A stretch of 64,000 nt of DNA from Verrucomicrobiota bacterium (GTDB taxonomy: Bacteria; Verrucomicrobiota; Verrucomicrobiia; Opitutales; Opitutaceae), in the NCBI GenBank assembly GCA_947471035.1, contig CANIWJ010000001.1, positions 46,439-110,438 on the forward strand, in the 5' to 3' direction. The position numbers and the translations under genes are program-made. This document shows, piece after piece, positions 35,270 through 43,554 of this stretch. A model generated the notes under the pieces. It was not told the origin of the DNA. It searched no databases and saw only the letters and a program-made list of their open reading frames with translations. Numbering within the stretch: the first letter of the stretch is position 1; each line of letters begins with the position of its first letter.

Positions 35270-35286
35270 GGAGAGATACGAACTTC

Positions 35287-36795
35287 TTAGACTTGGGATT
35301 GGGGGCGGGTGGCCTCGGGCCAATCGATGTGGAAGAACTTACCGCGGGGCTGGTCCACGCGCTCGTAGGTGTGGGCGCCGAAGTAGTCGCGCTGAGCCTG
35401 GAGCAGGTTAGCCGGGAGGCGGGGGGAGCGGTAGGCGTCGTAGTAGCTGAGGGCGGACGCGAAGGTAGGCACGCTGATGCCGTTTTCCACCGCGAGGCTG
35501 ACGACCTTGCGCCAGTTGGCCTGGGCCTTCTGGATGGTCTTGTTGAAATACTCGTCGAGCAGGAGGTTCGCGAGCTTGGGGTTGCGGGCGTAGGCCTCGG
35601 TGATCTTTTGCAGGAAGGCGGCGCGGATGATGCAGCCACCGCGGAAGATCTGGGCGATCTGGCCGAAGTTGAGTTTCCAACCGTATTCCGCCTGAGCGGT
35701 GCGCATGAGCTGGAAGCCCTGGGCGTAGGAGCAAATCTTGGAACAGTAGAGGGCGTCGTGGATGGCTTCGACGAGGGCCTTTTTCTTGGCCGGGGAGACC
35801 TTGGTGATCTTGGGGCCTTTGAGGACCTTGGAAGCGGCGACGCGCTCTTCCTTGATGGCGGAGAGGCAGCGGGCGAAGACGGATTCGGCGATGGTCGGAG
35901 CGGGCACGCCCATGTCGAGGGCGTTGACCGAAGTCCATTTGCCGGTGCCTTTTTGGCCGGCGGTGTCGAGGACGACGTCCACGAAGGGCTTCTTGGTGAC
36001 AGGGTCCTTCTGCTTGAGAATGTCGGCGGTGATTTCGACCAGGAAACTGTCGAGCGCGCCCTTGTTCCAGGCGGAGAAAATCTCGCCCATCTCGGCGGGC
36101 TTGAGGCCGAGGAGGCCCTGCATGAGGGAGTAGGCCTCACAGATCATCTGCATGTCGCCGTATTCGATGCCATTGTGGACCATCTTCACGTAGTGGCCGG
36201 CGCCGTTCTCACCGATGTACACGGTGCAGGGCACGCCGCCCTTGACGGGCTTGCCGGGCTTGGCGCCCATGAGGGGCTTGCCGGTCTTTTTGTCCACCTT
36301 GGCGGCGATGGCCTTCCAGATGGGTTCGAGCTCCTTGAAGGCGGCCTTGTCGCCGCCGGGCATAAGGGACGGGCCGAAACGCGCACCCTCTTCGCCGCCG
36401 GACACGCCGGAGCCGATGAAGCGGAAGCCTTTTTCCTTAAGGGCTTTTTCGCGGCGGATGGTGTCGGTCCAGAGCGCGTTGCCACCGTCGATGATGATGT
36501 CGTTGGGGGCGAGGAGGGGCAGGAGGCCGTCGATCACGGCGTCGGTGGCTTTGCCGGCCTGCACGAGGATGACGATCTTGCGGGGGAGGGCGATGGACTG
36601 AACGAACTCCTCCAGGGTTTTGGCCCCGACGAGGCCGCCGGGAGTGGAGGGGTTTTCGGCGACGAACTTTTCGGTCTTTTCGACCGTGCGGTTGTAAACC
36701 GAGATTTGGAAGCCGTGGTCGGCGATGTTGAGGGCGAGGTTCTGACCCATCACGGCGAGGCCGATGAGTCCGATGTCGGAGTGCGTCTTGGGCAT
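35287..36795 (-). CDS. gnd: 6-phosphogluconate dehydrogenase, decarboxylating (Gnd)
   Basis: 502 residues from ATG 36795. It oxidises 6-phosphogluconate to ribulose-5-phosphate with NADP in the pentose phosphate pathway. The nucleotide motif is [20 protein letters not shown], followed by [28 protein letters not shown] and [20 protein letters not shown]. The catalytic Lys-His region is [19 protein letters not shown], and the late motif [14 protein letters not shown] is conserved. The long-form enzyme is normally 468-490 residues. A TTG seven codons upstream is an alternative start. A good terminator follows it. Confidence 0.96.
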   Translation of the reverse strand: MPKTHSDIGLIGLAVMGQNLALNIADHGFQISVYNRTVEKTEKFVAENPSTPGGLVGAKTLEEFVQSIALPRKIVILVQAGKATDAVIDGLLPLLAPNDIIIDGGNALWTDTIRREKALKEKGFRFIGSGVSGGEEGARFGPSLMPGGDKAAFKELEPIWKAIAAKVDKKTGKPLMGAKPGKPVKGGVPCTVYIGENGAGHYVKMVHNGIEYGDMQMICEAYSLMQGLLGLKPAEMGEIFSAWNKGALDSFLVEITADILKQKDPVTKKPFVDVVLDTAGQKGTGKWTSVNALDMGVPAPTIAESVFARCLSAIKEERVAASKVLKGPKITKVSPAKKKALVEAIHDALYCSKICSYAQGFQLMRTAQAEYGWKLNFGQIAQIFRGGCIIRAAFLQKITEAYARNPKLANLLLDEYFNKTIQKAQANWRKVVSLAVENGISVPTFASALSYYDAYRSPRLPANLLQAQRDYFGAHTYERVDQPRGKFFHIDWPEATRPQSQV

Positions 36796-36979
36796 AGTGG
36801 AAAAGTAAAGATTCAAGCGCTAGGCGGTGCGCGCTCCGGGGCCAACTCTATTTGCCGCAAACGTGCTCATAGGGACCTTAAAGAAAACTCATGGAGCGGT
36901 TTTGTGCGGATTTTTAGGAAACCGATGCCGTGCCTTTGGCCTTTCGCGGCGCGCCCCGCTGCGCCAAGGTGGAGGTCCG

Positions 36980-38068
36980 ATGCTCGAAGAACGCGAATCG
37001 CCCACCGCCCCGCGACAGCAGCAGAAAAAGCCCTCCTTTCCGGTCGGTGAAGCCCTGCACGCCTACCTGCTGCGCACCCGGCGCGAGCGCGAGCTTCCGG
37101 TGACTTACGAACGCTTGCGCCGTTTCGCCGACAGTGTGCCGCTCACGGATAGGCGAGGCCGCCCCACTCTTTGGGAAAGCGTTTTCTATGACCGCCTGGA
37201 CATGCAGGCCCTGCACGAAGACCTGAAACGGGTTTACGCCATTCTGCGCGTCGATGGCGACCTCTCGGTGATGCAGCATCTCTATGTGGACCGCATCGAT
37301 TTCTGCGCCTTCGGTAACTCGGCTCCGTTTCGCGTGCGCGTGGTCAACGCTTACAACGATAATCCCGACCATTTTTACGTGAAACGCGGCGATGCGTCCC
37401 GGGTTTATGGTCTGGAACTGGAACATCTGCTGTCGCCGAATCGCCTCAACTACCTGACCTACGGCGGCACGCTGGTCGAGGAGCACATCGCCGGTATTCC
37501 GGGCAACGAATTCATCGAGCGCTGGCTCGAAAGTCCGGAGATCCGTCCCATCCGCCTGGCCAAGGAATTGGTTAAATTCAACGAACGCTGTTTCGTGCGT
37601 CTGCTGGGCGATATGCGCGCCTACAACTTCGTGGTGGTGGTGACGCCCGACTTTGAGGGTGCGCAAATCCGGGTGCGCGCGATGGATTTTGACCAGCAAA
37701 GCTACGAGGGCCGACTCAACCTCTACCGTCCGCAGTTCTTCAAGGATAACGCCCCGCTGGCGCTGTTTTGCGCCAAACATCTGCGGATCGAGACCGCGCG
37801 CCAATACCAGCGTGAAGAGCAGGTCCTCATGCTCCAGCGCGCGACCATCATCGAGGATCGCCTCGGACTATTGCTCAACGCCATGTCGACCGAAACGCTG
37901 GCACCCGTCGCTAACGTGCATGAGCTGCGCCATGCCTTGGCCGAACACTACCGCTGCAAAGACTACTTGGGCTGCGAATCGATGGGCGCGCTGGTGCGCC
38001 AAAATCTGCAAAGTATCCGAAAAGCGGTTGGCTCAACGAGCCAGGCGCAGGCCCCGTTGGGCCATTAG
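36980..38068 (+). CDS. Unrecognised protein with kinase-like catalytic signature
   Basis: 362 residues from ATG 36980, which has a strong GGAGG 5 bp upstream. I do not recognise a named family. The order of residues is kinase-like: HFYVKRGDASRVYG could supply the ATP-site Lys (Lys135), and YGLELEHLL a helix-C Glu (146 or 148). RLLGDMRAYNFVVVV matches a catalytic loop (Asp211, Asn216), and IRVRAMDFDQQSYEG a metal-binding Asp (Asp236 or Asp238). The spacing between the last two (about 25) is plausible. It may phosphorylate a small molecule or protein, or be a degenerate relative. It is followed after 28 bp by a small membrane protein gene, likely co-transcribed. Confidence 0.65.
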   Translation: MLEERESPTAPRQQQKKPSFPVGEALHAYLLRTRRERELPVTYERLRRFADSVPLTDRRGRPTLWESVFYDRLDMQALHEDLKRVYAILRVDGDLSVMQHLYVDRIDFCAFGNSAPFRVRVVNAYNDNPDHFYVKRGDASRVYGLELEHLLSPNRLNYLTYGGTLVEEHIAGIPGNEFIERWLESPEIRPIRLAKELVKFNERCFVRLLGDMRAYNFVVVVTPDFEGAQIRVRAMDFDQQSYEGRLNLYRPQFFKDNAPLALFCAKHLRIETARQYQREEQVLMLQRATIIEDRLGLLLNAMSTETLAPVANVHELRHALAEHYRCKDYLGCESMGALVRQNLQSIRKAVGSTSQAQAPLGH

Positions 38069-38096
38069 ACCAGAACCTTGTTCGCACCTTACTTTC

Positions 38097-38573
38097 ATGT
38101 CCCGATCCCCGATTGAACATCCCCGCGCCGAGCATCACGAAGAAGCCCGCCATGTGCTGGCTTTGGGCGGCAGTTTGGCCGGTGCGCTCAACCTACTGGT
38201 GCAACAATTCAACGTGTTGCAAACCCGCGCCCAATTGCTGCTCACCGTGGCGACCCTGGCGCTGACGATTACCGGATTTTCCGGCCCGCGTATCGCGGCG
38301 GCGGGGGCGTTTCAACGCTATGCCATGGCGGGCGGTTTGACGTTCGTGCTGGCCTCCATGCTTTTGATCATCGGCGGTTCACTGCGGATTCGCTGGGTCA
38401 CACAATTTCGCGCACCCGAGGGCGAAGACGCGAGCACGCTGCTCGCCCAGATTCTCTGCTATCGGGACCGCAAAACACGCCTGTTTTTCGTCGAGCTTTG
38501 CCTGCTGTTAACGGGTTTGGCCGCATACATAGCGGCCGTCGTCGGCTACTTTCTGTTCGGCGTTATTTCCTGA
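38097..38573 (+). CDS. Small membrane protein with three helices, hypothetical
   Basis: 158 residues from ATG 38097. A charged start (about 1-20) and an amphipathic segment with NLLVQQFNVLQTRAQ lead into helix 1 (LLLTVATLALTITGF). Helix 2 is AMAGGLTFVLASMLLIIGG and helix 3 LFFVELCLLLTGLAAYIAAV, with a cytoplasmic loop rich in RDRKTR between 2 and 3. The pattern of a QxxxLQTRAQxLL segment entering the first helix recalls small effector-type proteins of the SLATT/Pycsar kind, but the match is loose. Its nearest partner is the kinase-like gene 28 bp upstream. It converges with the next gene. Confidence 0.6.
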   Translation: MSRSPIEHPRAEHHEEARHVLALGGSLAGALNLLVQQFNVLQTRAQLLLTVATLALTITGFSGPRIAAAGAFQRYAMAGGLTFVLASMLLIIGGSLRIRWVTQFRAPEGEDASTLLAQILCYRDRKTRLFFVELCLLLTGLAAYIAAVVGYFLFGVIS

Positions 38574-38637
38574 GCGGTTCGCCACGTCTTAAATCAGTTG
38601 CCGAGCGCGGATCGGGCCGCTCAAGCGATACCATATT

Positions 38638-38925
38638 TTATTTTAATAGTCTGGTTACTATTATGACGCCCAGCACGGCGAGCACCATCAGAACCACCGG
38701 GTTTTTAAAAACCCAGGTGTACGCGACGATCTTTACGCATCGGTCACACCACGCTCCGGTGTAAGGAACGGGGCCGGGGAAATGCTGCGTGTGACCAGGT
38801 TTTCCACAACGCTCGCATATGCCGCAAAAGCCTTCGGGGTATCCCTGCTGCGTCTTCCATTCCGTGCTTAACGAGTCGCAATAACACATGCGCTTCTTTT
38901 GAGGACTTTCGCAGGTCGGCTTCAT
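38638..38925 (-). CDS. Small Cys-rich (zinc-ribbon-like) membrane-anchored protein, hypothetical
   Basis: 95 residues from ATG 38925. The N-terminal two thirds carry paired cysteines: MCYCDS, FCGICERCGKPGHTQHF and GAWCDRCVK, a spacing that suggests a zinc ribbon or two. A C-terminal membrane helix follows (NPVVLMVLAVLGVIIV, then TRLLK). A longer start at 38967 overlaps the upstream membrane gene by 26 bp. I do not know the family. It follows the 293-residue membrane protein gene on the same strand. Confidence 0.55.
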   Translation of the reverse strand: MKPTCESPQKKRMCYCDSLSTEWKTQQGYPEGFCGICERCGKPGHTQHFPGPVPYTGAWCDRCVKIVAYTWVFKNPVVLMVLAVLGVIIVTRLLK

Positions 38926-38941
38926 ATTTTTTGCGTGAGCC

Positions 38942-39823
38942 TTATTCGTAACGCGCGGCGCGACCAAAATAGTCGAGGGTCAGCATTTCCTTCCACACAC
39001 GATAGCGGCCCTCGTGGCTGATCCGGCCGTATTCCTCGTGCAAGGACGCGGGCAACAAAAAACCCAGGTCGGTATTGAGTCGCTCCAGTTCACTTTGTTG
39101 CGCGTTCAAATCCGCCAGCGGCACCGTTGCCCAGGGGATCAGCGTCTCGCGGGCAGCCAGCACACGGGCGCGATGCAGGGCCCAAAGGGACTTGAAGCCA
39201 CGAGTACGGGGCCGACGCTCCACCCGCCAGTTTTCGGGATAAAATCCGGCAAAGGGAAGGTGGTGGTTGTCGGTTACCAAACGCAGGCCTGACGCCGTGC
39301 AGGTCGAGAAATGCAAACAGGACAACATCCCCGCGCCCGGCTGAGGCAAAAAAGTGACCTGCAAACGCGTGCGCTGCTCCGCGTCATGATATATCGAAAC
39401 CCGCACATAAATCCCGGGCGCGACCTCGGAACGCAAGGCCTGCACTTGTTTAAATCCGGCTGCGCGCAATTGATCCCGCAAGGTCAGGAACCGACGCTGC
39501 ACCGGCCATTCATCCCCCGCCGTATTTTCGACGAAACGCGGAAACAGAGGCAAAGGACTTACGCTCATCGCATGAATCGCCAGCCACCGATACACCCCAT
39601 CGAGTAAAATCCAGAGAACTAAAAACACCGCGAACAAAGCCGCGTAAGGGCGTCCGCCATCCCAGCCAAAATGCTGCGAAAGCATAGCCAGACTGCCCGC
39701 CATAACCAAACCGCGCAGCCATCGGTTAAAAATCGCCAACCAGGGAGCTGCGAAGTGTTGATTGAGTTTCAGCAACAGCAACGAAAGCAGCATCGCTGGA
39801 ACTAAAATAAAGACGGGCTGCAT
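38942..39823 (-). CDS. Membrane protein, hypothetical
   Basis: 293 residues. Three N-terminal hydrophobic helices are visible (VFILVPAMLLSLLLLKL, LRGLVMAGSLAMLSQHF, ALFAVFLVLWILLDGVY), then a soluble domain of about 200 residues with FLTLRDQLRAAGFKQVQALR, GIYVRVSIYHDAEQRTRLQV and a C-terminal helical part ending LTLDYFGRAARYE. No family is recognised. It lies next to the Cys-rich gene on one side and the dnaN terminator on the other. Confidence 0.6.
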   Translation of the reverse strand: MQPVFILVPAMLLSLLLLKLNQHFAAPWLAIFNRWLRGLVMAGSLAMLSQHFGWDGGRPYAALFAVFLVLWILLDGVYRWLAIHAMSVSPLPLFPRFVENTAGDEWPVQRRFLTLRDQLRAAGFKQVQALRSEVAPGIYVRVSIYHDAEQRTRLQVTFLPQPGAGMLSCLHFSTCTASGLRLVTDNHHLPFAGFYPENWRVERRPRTRGFKSLWALHRARVLAARETLIPWATVPLADLNAQQSELERLNTDLGFLLPASLHEEYGRISHEGRYRVWKEMLTLDYFGRAARYE

Positions 39824-39836
39824 GACGGTGAATTTA

Positions 39837-39875
39837 GAAAAAAATGCCGGACCAAAACCGTTGTTTTGGCCCGGC
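39837..39875 (-). terminator. Intrinsic terminator after dnaN
   Basis: On the minus strand, 45 bp after the dnaN stop, GCCGGGCCAAAAC pairs with GTTTTGGTCCGGC around a 4-nt loop (one G-T wobble) and is followed by ATTTTTTT. It has the strength and T-run of a rho-independent terminator. Confidence 0.8.
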
Positions 39876-39919
39876 CAAGTAAGATTAATTTAACCTTAAA
39901 ATCTTCTGTAAATTACAGG

Positions 39920-41044
39920 TTAGTTGATACGCACAGGCATCACCACGCAGAGGAAATTAGCATCGGTTTTTAGCACGCCGGGGCTAACCTCATCCTTAAT
40001 TTCAAAGTAAATCTCGTCCTTCGTCAGGGCGCGCAAGGGATCGATGATAAACTGAGGATTGAAAGCGACCTGAAGATCGGGACCGCTGTAAGCGATCGCC
40101 ATCGTCTCATGCGCCTCGCCGAAATCAGGACTGCTGGCAATCACCTCCAAATGATTGCTGGTAAGCTTGAGCTTAACCGAGTTGCTCTTATCCGAGCAAA
40201 CAAGGGCGGCACGGTGAACACATTCCACAAATAATTCCCGCTCCAACTTGATCCGTTGATGGGTTTCTTTTGGTATAACTTGTTGATAATTAGGGTAGTT
40301 ACCCTCAACCACTTTACTGTAGAGATAAATGGAATCAACCAACCCCGATTCTGGATTGTCGGCATTGATCTGAAATGCCGCCCGACGATCATTGAAGGAA
40401 ATTTTGAGCTTTTCGCCTTTATCTAACATACGAAGAAGTTCGTTTACCGTTTTAGCGGGAAGAATGATCGAACCGGCTTTTTCTGCGGGAACCTCTAATT
40501 CTTTGCTAACCAAAGCGAGACGACGGCCATCGGTGGCGACTAATGACAGTTTTCCATCGCGGAAATTGAAATAAACCCCGTTCAGAATATAGCGGGTTTC
40601 ATCGGTGGATTGCGCGTAAGAAACACTCTTCAACATTCCGATAAGTTCGGATTGCTCCATGGTGAAAGTCTTGTCGTCGCCGAAATCTGGAAGAGGCGGA
40701 AACTCTTCTTTACCAATGCCCATGATTCTGAAGATGGAGCCTCCGGATGAAAGTTTAACCTGATGATTAGGCGCAGCATCAAAGGAAACATCTATCTGGG
40801 GCAATTCGCGCACGATGCCAGCCAAGCGTTTAACTGGTAACGTTACCGAACCAGTCTCTTTGACTTCGGCTTTAATTTTAGCTCGAATCCCAAGATCTAA
40901 ATTAGTCGTGGTAAGAGTGATGCAGTCTTTTTCTGCTTCGATCAGTACATTGCTAAGAATGGGCATCGTGGCTTTGGAGCCGACGACGTTGAGCACCTGG
41001 GCGAGGCCGTTGCTGAAATGGTCGCGGTTAATCTTGAATTTCAT
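39920..41044 (-). CDS. dnaN: DNA polymerase III sliding clamp, beta subunit (DnaN)
   Basis: 374 residues from ATG 41044 ([19 protein letters not shown]). The three clamp domains follow in order: [20 protein letters not shown], then [23 protein letters not shown] sequence in domain 2 with [13 protein letters not shown], and the C-terminal VVMPVR motif that anchors clamp binding (ending CVVMPVRIN). It encircles DNA and tethers polymerase III. The frame stays open 35 codons upstream but that part is not clamp-like. The 347-bp region upstream has repeats described separately. Confidence 0.97.
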   Translation of the reverse strand: MKFKINRDHFSNGLAQVLNVVGSKATMPILSNVLIEAEKDCITLTTTNLDLGIRAKIKAEVKETGSVTLPVKRLAGIVRELPQIDVSFDAAPNHQVKLSSGGSIFRIMGIGKEEFPPLPDFGDDKTFTMEQSELIGMLKSVSYAQSTDETRYILNGVYFNFRDGKLSLVATDGRRLALVSKELEVPAEKAGSIILPAKTVNELLRMLDKGEKLKISFNDRRAAFQINADNPESGLVDSIYLYSKVVEGNYPNYQQVIPKETHQRIKLERELFVECVHRAALVCSDKSNSVKLKLTSNHLEVIASSPDFGEAHETMAIAYSGPDLQVAFNPQFIIDPLRALTKDEIYFEIKDEVSPGVLKTDANFLCVVMPVRIN

Positions 41045-41391
41045 GGGAGGTGCGGAAGCAGTAGGATGGGCGGAATTGGGCCGGTAAAAAAGTAGGAGAG
41101 AAAAGGCTTGGTAGGAAAGAGCAAGGCGGGCGAAAGAGTGGAAGAGCAAAAAGAAAGACCTGATCGGCTAAAGCCCGAGTTGGGCACAAGCTCTATGGTA
41201 TTCTAACTTTGTAGATATAAGTCAGTCATCTTCTTAATGGTGGTGAATAACTCAAACAACCTTAACATTTACCTCTCAAAACAGGTTTCATTTTGGGTAC
41301 GAATAAAAATCTGTTCTTTGCCTGTAAACGACGACTTGGGCACAAGACCTGAGTTATTGGGCACAAAGTAAAAACTTACTCACGTAGCACC
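41045..41391. other. 347-bp non-coding region upstream of dnaN with TTGGGCACAA repeats
   Basis: No gene is seen here. TTGGGCACAAG occurs at 41180-41190 and 41336-41346, and TTGGGCACAAA at 41357-41367, so the last two copies are 21 bp apart (two helical turns). The minus strand at 41242-41250 reads TTATTCACC, one base off the DnaA-box consensus TTATNCACA. GAGTTATT (41351-41358) is the inverse of AATAACTC (41246-41253). The centre is AT-rich compared with its surroundings. Candidate uses are a dnaN control region or a replication-origin-like element. Confidence 0.5.
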
Positions 41392-42297
41392 TCACAAAGG
41401 TGGATTTGAGTTCGTGTTGGATGTGGCACTTGGAATTCCCGAAACTAATTTAGGTCGGCGCAGGTGTCTTCCCAGCCCGTAGAAAATATAGCCGAAACAA
41501 CAGATCAGCATGCCGAATTCTTTGTAAACCACTACGGCAGCAGCTGAAACGACGTAGAAAATCAAGGTCGTTAGTTTTGTTTTCGTCTGCATATCGATTT
41601 GTTTCCCGCTTGGGTAACGAACGGTGCTCACCATCAAAAAGGCGATCAGCAGCATGAGAACCGGCAGGACCAAGGCCCAGCGTTGTAAATCGTGTTCGTG
41701 AGCGGCTAAGTTTAATAGAAACAACACCAGAGCCGCGACTGTGCCGGCGGCGGCGGGAACAGGTAAACCCACGAAATCCTTGTTGGTTCGCACTCCGGGC
41801 TTTTGCAGCAGCGGGTGGGTGATCACATTAAAGCGGGCGAGACGAATTGCGGCGCAAAGCAGGTAGATGAAACCCAAGAGCCAGCCGATTTCTCTAAAAT
41901 GAGGATAACCTTGTGTAGGCGAAAGGATTAAGAAAAAAACCATCAGTGCCGGGGCGAGGCCGAAAGACACAATGTCGGCGAGGGAATCGAACTCAGCGCC
42001 GAAGAGGGATTCTTTGCCTCCCATGCGGGCAAGTCGCCCATCCAAAGCATCGAAGGCCATGGCACCGAAAATCAGCCATACTGCACGGCGAAATAGATCC
42101 GCCGCTTCCATCGTAATGACATCCGAGCTTCGCATCGCGTAATGCGCTTGGATGCACATGATCACAGCCACGAAACCACAGAAAAGGTTTCCTGCGGTCA
42201 TCAAATTGGGCAGGAAATAAATGCGGCTGGCAGTGGCCGGATCCAAGGGTGGCTCGTAATCCTCGTCTATGAGGGGCGGACGTTGTGGAGCAGACAT
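41392..42297 (-). CDS. pssA: CDP-diacylglycerol-serine O-phosphatidyltransferase (PssA)
   Basis: 301 residues. It makes phosphatidylserine, precursor of phosphatidylethanolamine. The CDP-alcohol phosphatidyltransferase motif is complete: D83-x2-D86-G87-x2-A90-R91-x8-G100-x3-D104-x3-D108 within MAFDALDGRLARMGG and its sequel GAEFDSLADIVSF. About eight hydrophobic helices follow the family layout, with a 30-residue Pro-rich cytoplasmic start and a short C-terminal tail. No psd gene is seen in the window. Confidence 0.93.
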   Translation of the reverse strand: MSAPQRPPLIDEDYEPPLDPATASRIYFLPNLMTAGNLFCGFVAVIMCIQAHYAMRSSDVITMEAADLFRRAVWLIFGAMAFDALDGRLARMGGKESLFGAEFDSLADIVSFGLAPALMVFFLILSPTQGYPHFREIGWLLGFIYLLCAAIRLARFNVITHPLLQKPGVRTNKDFVGLPVPAAAGTVAALVLFLLNLAAHEHDLQRWALVLPVLMLLIAFLMVSTVRYPSGKQIDMQTKTKLTTLIFYVVSAAAVVVYKEFGMLICCFGYIFYGLGRHLRRPKLVSGIPSATSNTNSNPPL

Positions 42298-42339
42298 AGT
42301 ATAAAAAGATTAAAGAGCGGTTAAGACTTACGAACCAGG

Positions 42340-42693
42340 CTACTTGGTGAGGGTTTCGAGGTATTTCCAGAACTTGGAGTGCTGTTCGACTAATTGTCCC
42401 TCGCTGACGGGAAGACGGTTACGCAACAGAAAGTCTTCCAAAGAGTGATGATGCAAAATGTAGAGTACGTGAAGTTCCGCTTCCCCTCTGAGCTCGAAGT
42501 AAAAACGCAACTCGCCCGCCCGCAGGCGAAACAAGGTTTTACCGGCGCGAACAAAACGCCCCAGCGGTTCACGCGGATGGGTAAGATCCTCGGGTTTCAA
42601 TTGGCCGACAGGCTCAAAGGCAGACATTTGAGCCAAAGGATCGAGTTTTTTGAGCTCTCCCAAGGCTTGGGCGGAAAACGTGACCTGAAACAT
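42340..42693 (-). CDS. RelE/ParE-like toxin-fold protein, no adjacent antitoxin
   Basis: 117 residues from ATG 42693. The fold pattern is that of RelE/ParE: MFQVTFSAQALGELKKLDP, then REPLGRFVRAGKTLFRLRAG, ELRFYFELRGEAELHVLYIL and HHHSLEDFLLRN. The basic and aromatic residues (Arg, His, Tyr in the sheet) would suit a ribosome-dependent mRNA interferase, but no antitoxin gene lies within 70 bp on either side. It is 42 bp upstream-adjacent to pssA on the same strand. A solitary plasmid-style toxin remnant or an unrelated nucleic-acid-binding member is possible. Confidence 0.65.
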   Translation of the reverse strand: MFQVTFSAQALGELKKLDPLAQMSAFEPVGQLKPEDLTHPREPLGRFVRAGKTLFRLRAGELRFYFELRGEAELHVLYILHHHSLEDFLLRNRLPVSEGQLVEQHSKFWKYLETLTK

Positions 42694-42765
42694 AATCAGG
42701 GCACGCAAGCGTGCTGGGCAGAGCAAGGCAAGGCTCGGGCTCTTTTCCTGCGATTCCCAGGGGTT

Positions 42766-43554
42766 TTACGTCGTCTCGAGGTATTCATCAGGCTGGGTGT
42801 CTTTGAGCGCCACGCCACTTTGACCGGTTTGGCGGGAAGTATTCAGCAGCCACGCCAGTTTGCGCGCGGCAAGGGGTGGGGCGAAGCCAGCCGGACGAAT
42901 ATTGGAAACACAGTTGCGGTCGGCATCGGTGCATTCTGCGGACGGGCGGGCGGTAAAATAGGCGCCAAGACTATCCGGGGCGCTTAGGCCGGGACGCTCG
43001 CCGAGTAACATCAGGGAGTAACGCGCACCCAACAGGGCGCCGATTTCGTCTTGAATTTTTACTCGCGCGAAGGGGACCACGCAGATCGGCCCCAGACTCC
43101 AACCGGAAGCACGCAGCTCGGCAATCAAGGGGATTAAGGTGGCGAGCGCATGGTTTTCGGCGGCTTGAGCCGCGAGCCCATCCGAGACGATCAAGACGAT
43201 ATCCGGCGATACGTAGTCGGGAGCAGTCGTGAAATCGATGAGGGTTTGCCGGGCGGTGCTGGCTAGGATTCGTCCTAAATCGGGGCGGCGTAGATAGGTG
43301 AAACGATCGTTCACCGCGCTGGCGAGCAACAGGCTCGGCAAGCTGGTGGAATTGAGCGCGTCGAGGAGTTCGGCGGCGGCAAACGGCGCATGCACGGCGT
43401 CACGCGCTCCGGCGTGGGCGGCGCGAAACTCCAAGAGCGTGGAGGTGCGCTGACTTCCTCCGGCGCGGCCCAAGGCGATGCGCGCGGCAGTGAAGCGCTG
43501 CAAATCGAGCCAGGGATCTCGGGCGGGATCGGGTGTTGGCAGCGCCAGGTTCAT
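42766..43554 (-). CDS. eutC: Ethanolamine ammonia-lyase small subunit (EutC)
   Basis: 262 residues. Family segments include DPWLDLQRFTAARIALGRAG, HAGARDAVHAPFAAAELLDA, VLIVSDGLAAQAAENHALAT and LMLLGERPGLSAPDSLGAYF, which together are diagnostic for EutC. With EutB it makes the B12-dependent lyase that splits ethanolamine to acetaldehyde and ammonia. Its start overlaps the eutB stop by 4 bp (ATGA), so it is translationally coupled. No other eut genes or microcompartment shell genes are in the window. Confidence 0.94.
   Translation of the reverse strand: MNLALPTPDPARDPWLDLQRFTAARIALGRAGGSQRTSTLLEFRAAHAGARDAVHAPFAAAELLDALNSTSLPSLLLASAVNDRFTYLRRPDLGRILASTARQTLIDFTTAPDYVSPDIVLIVSDGLAAQAAENHALATLIPLIAELRASGWSLGPICVVPFARVKIQDEIGALLGARYSLMLLGERPGLSAPDSLGAYFTARPSAECTDADRNCVSNIRPAGFAPPLAARKLAWLLNTSRQTGQSGVALKDTQPDEYLETT

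Noticed and set aside
35293..37050. Very long plus-strand open frame opposite gnd (about 585 residues)
   Set aside because: It is the antisense mirror of a clear GC-rich gnd gene, is Gly/Ala/Asp-rich without domains, and the same effect appears opposite atpA, ftsK and others.
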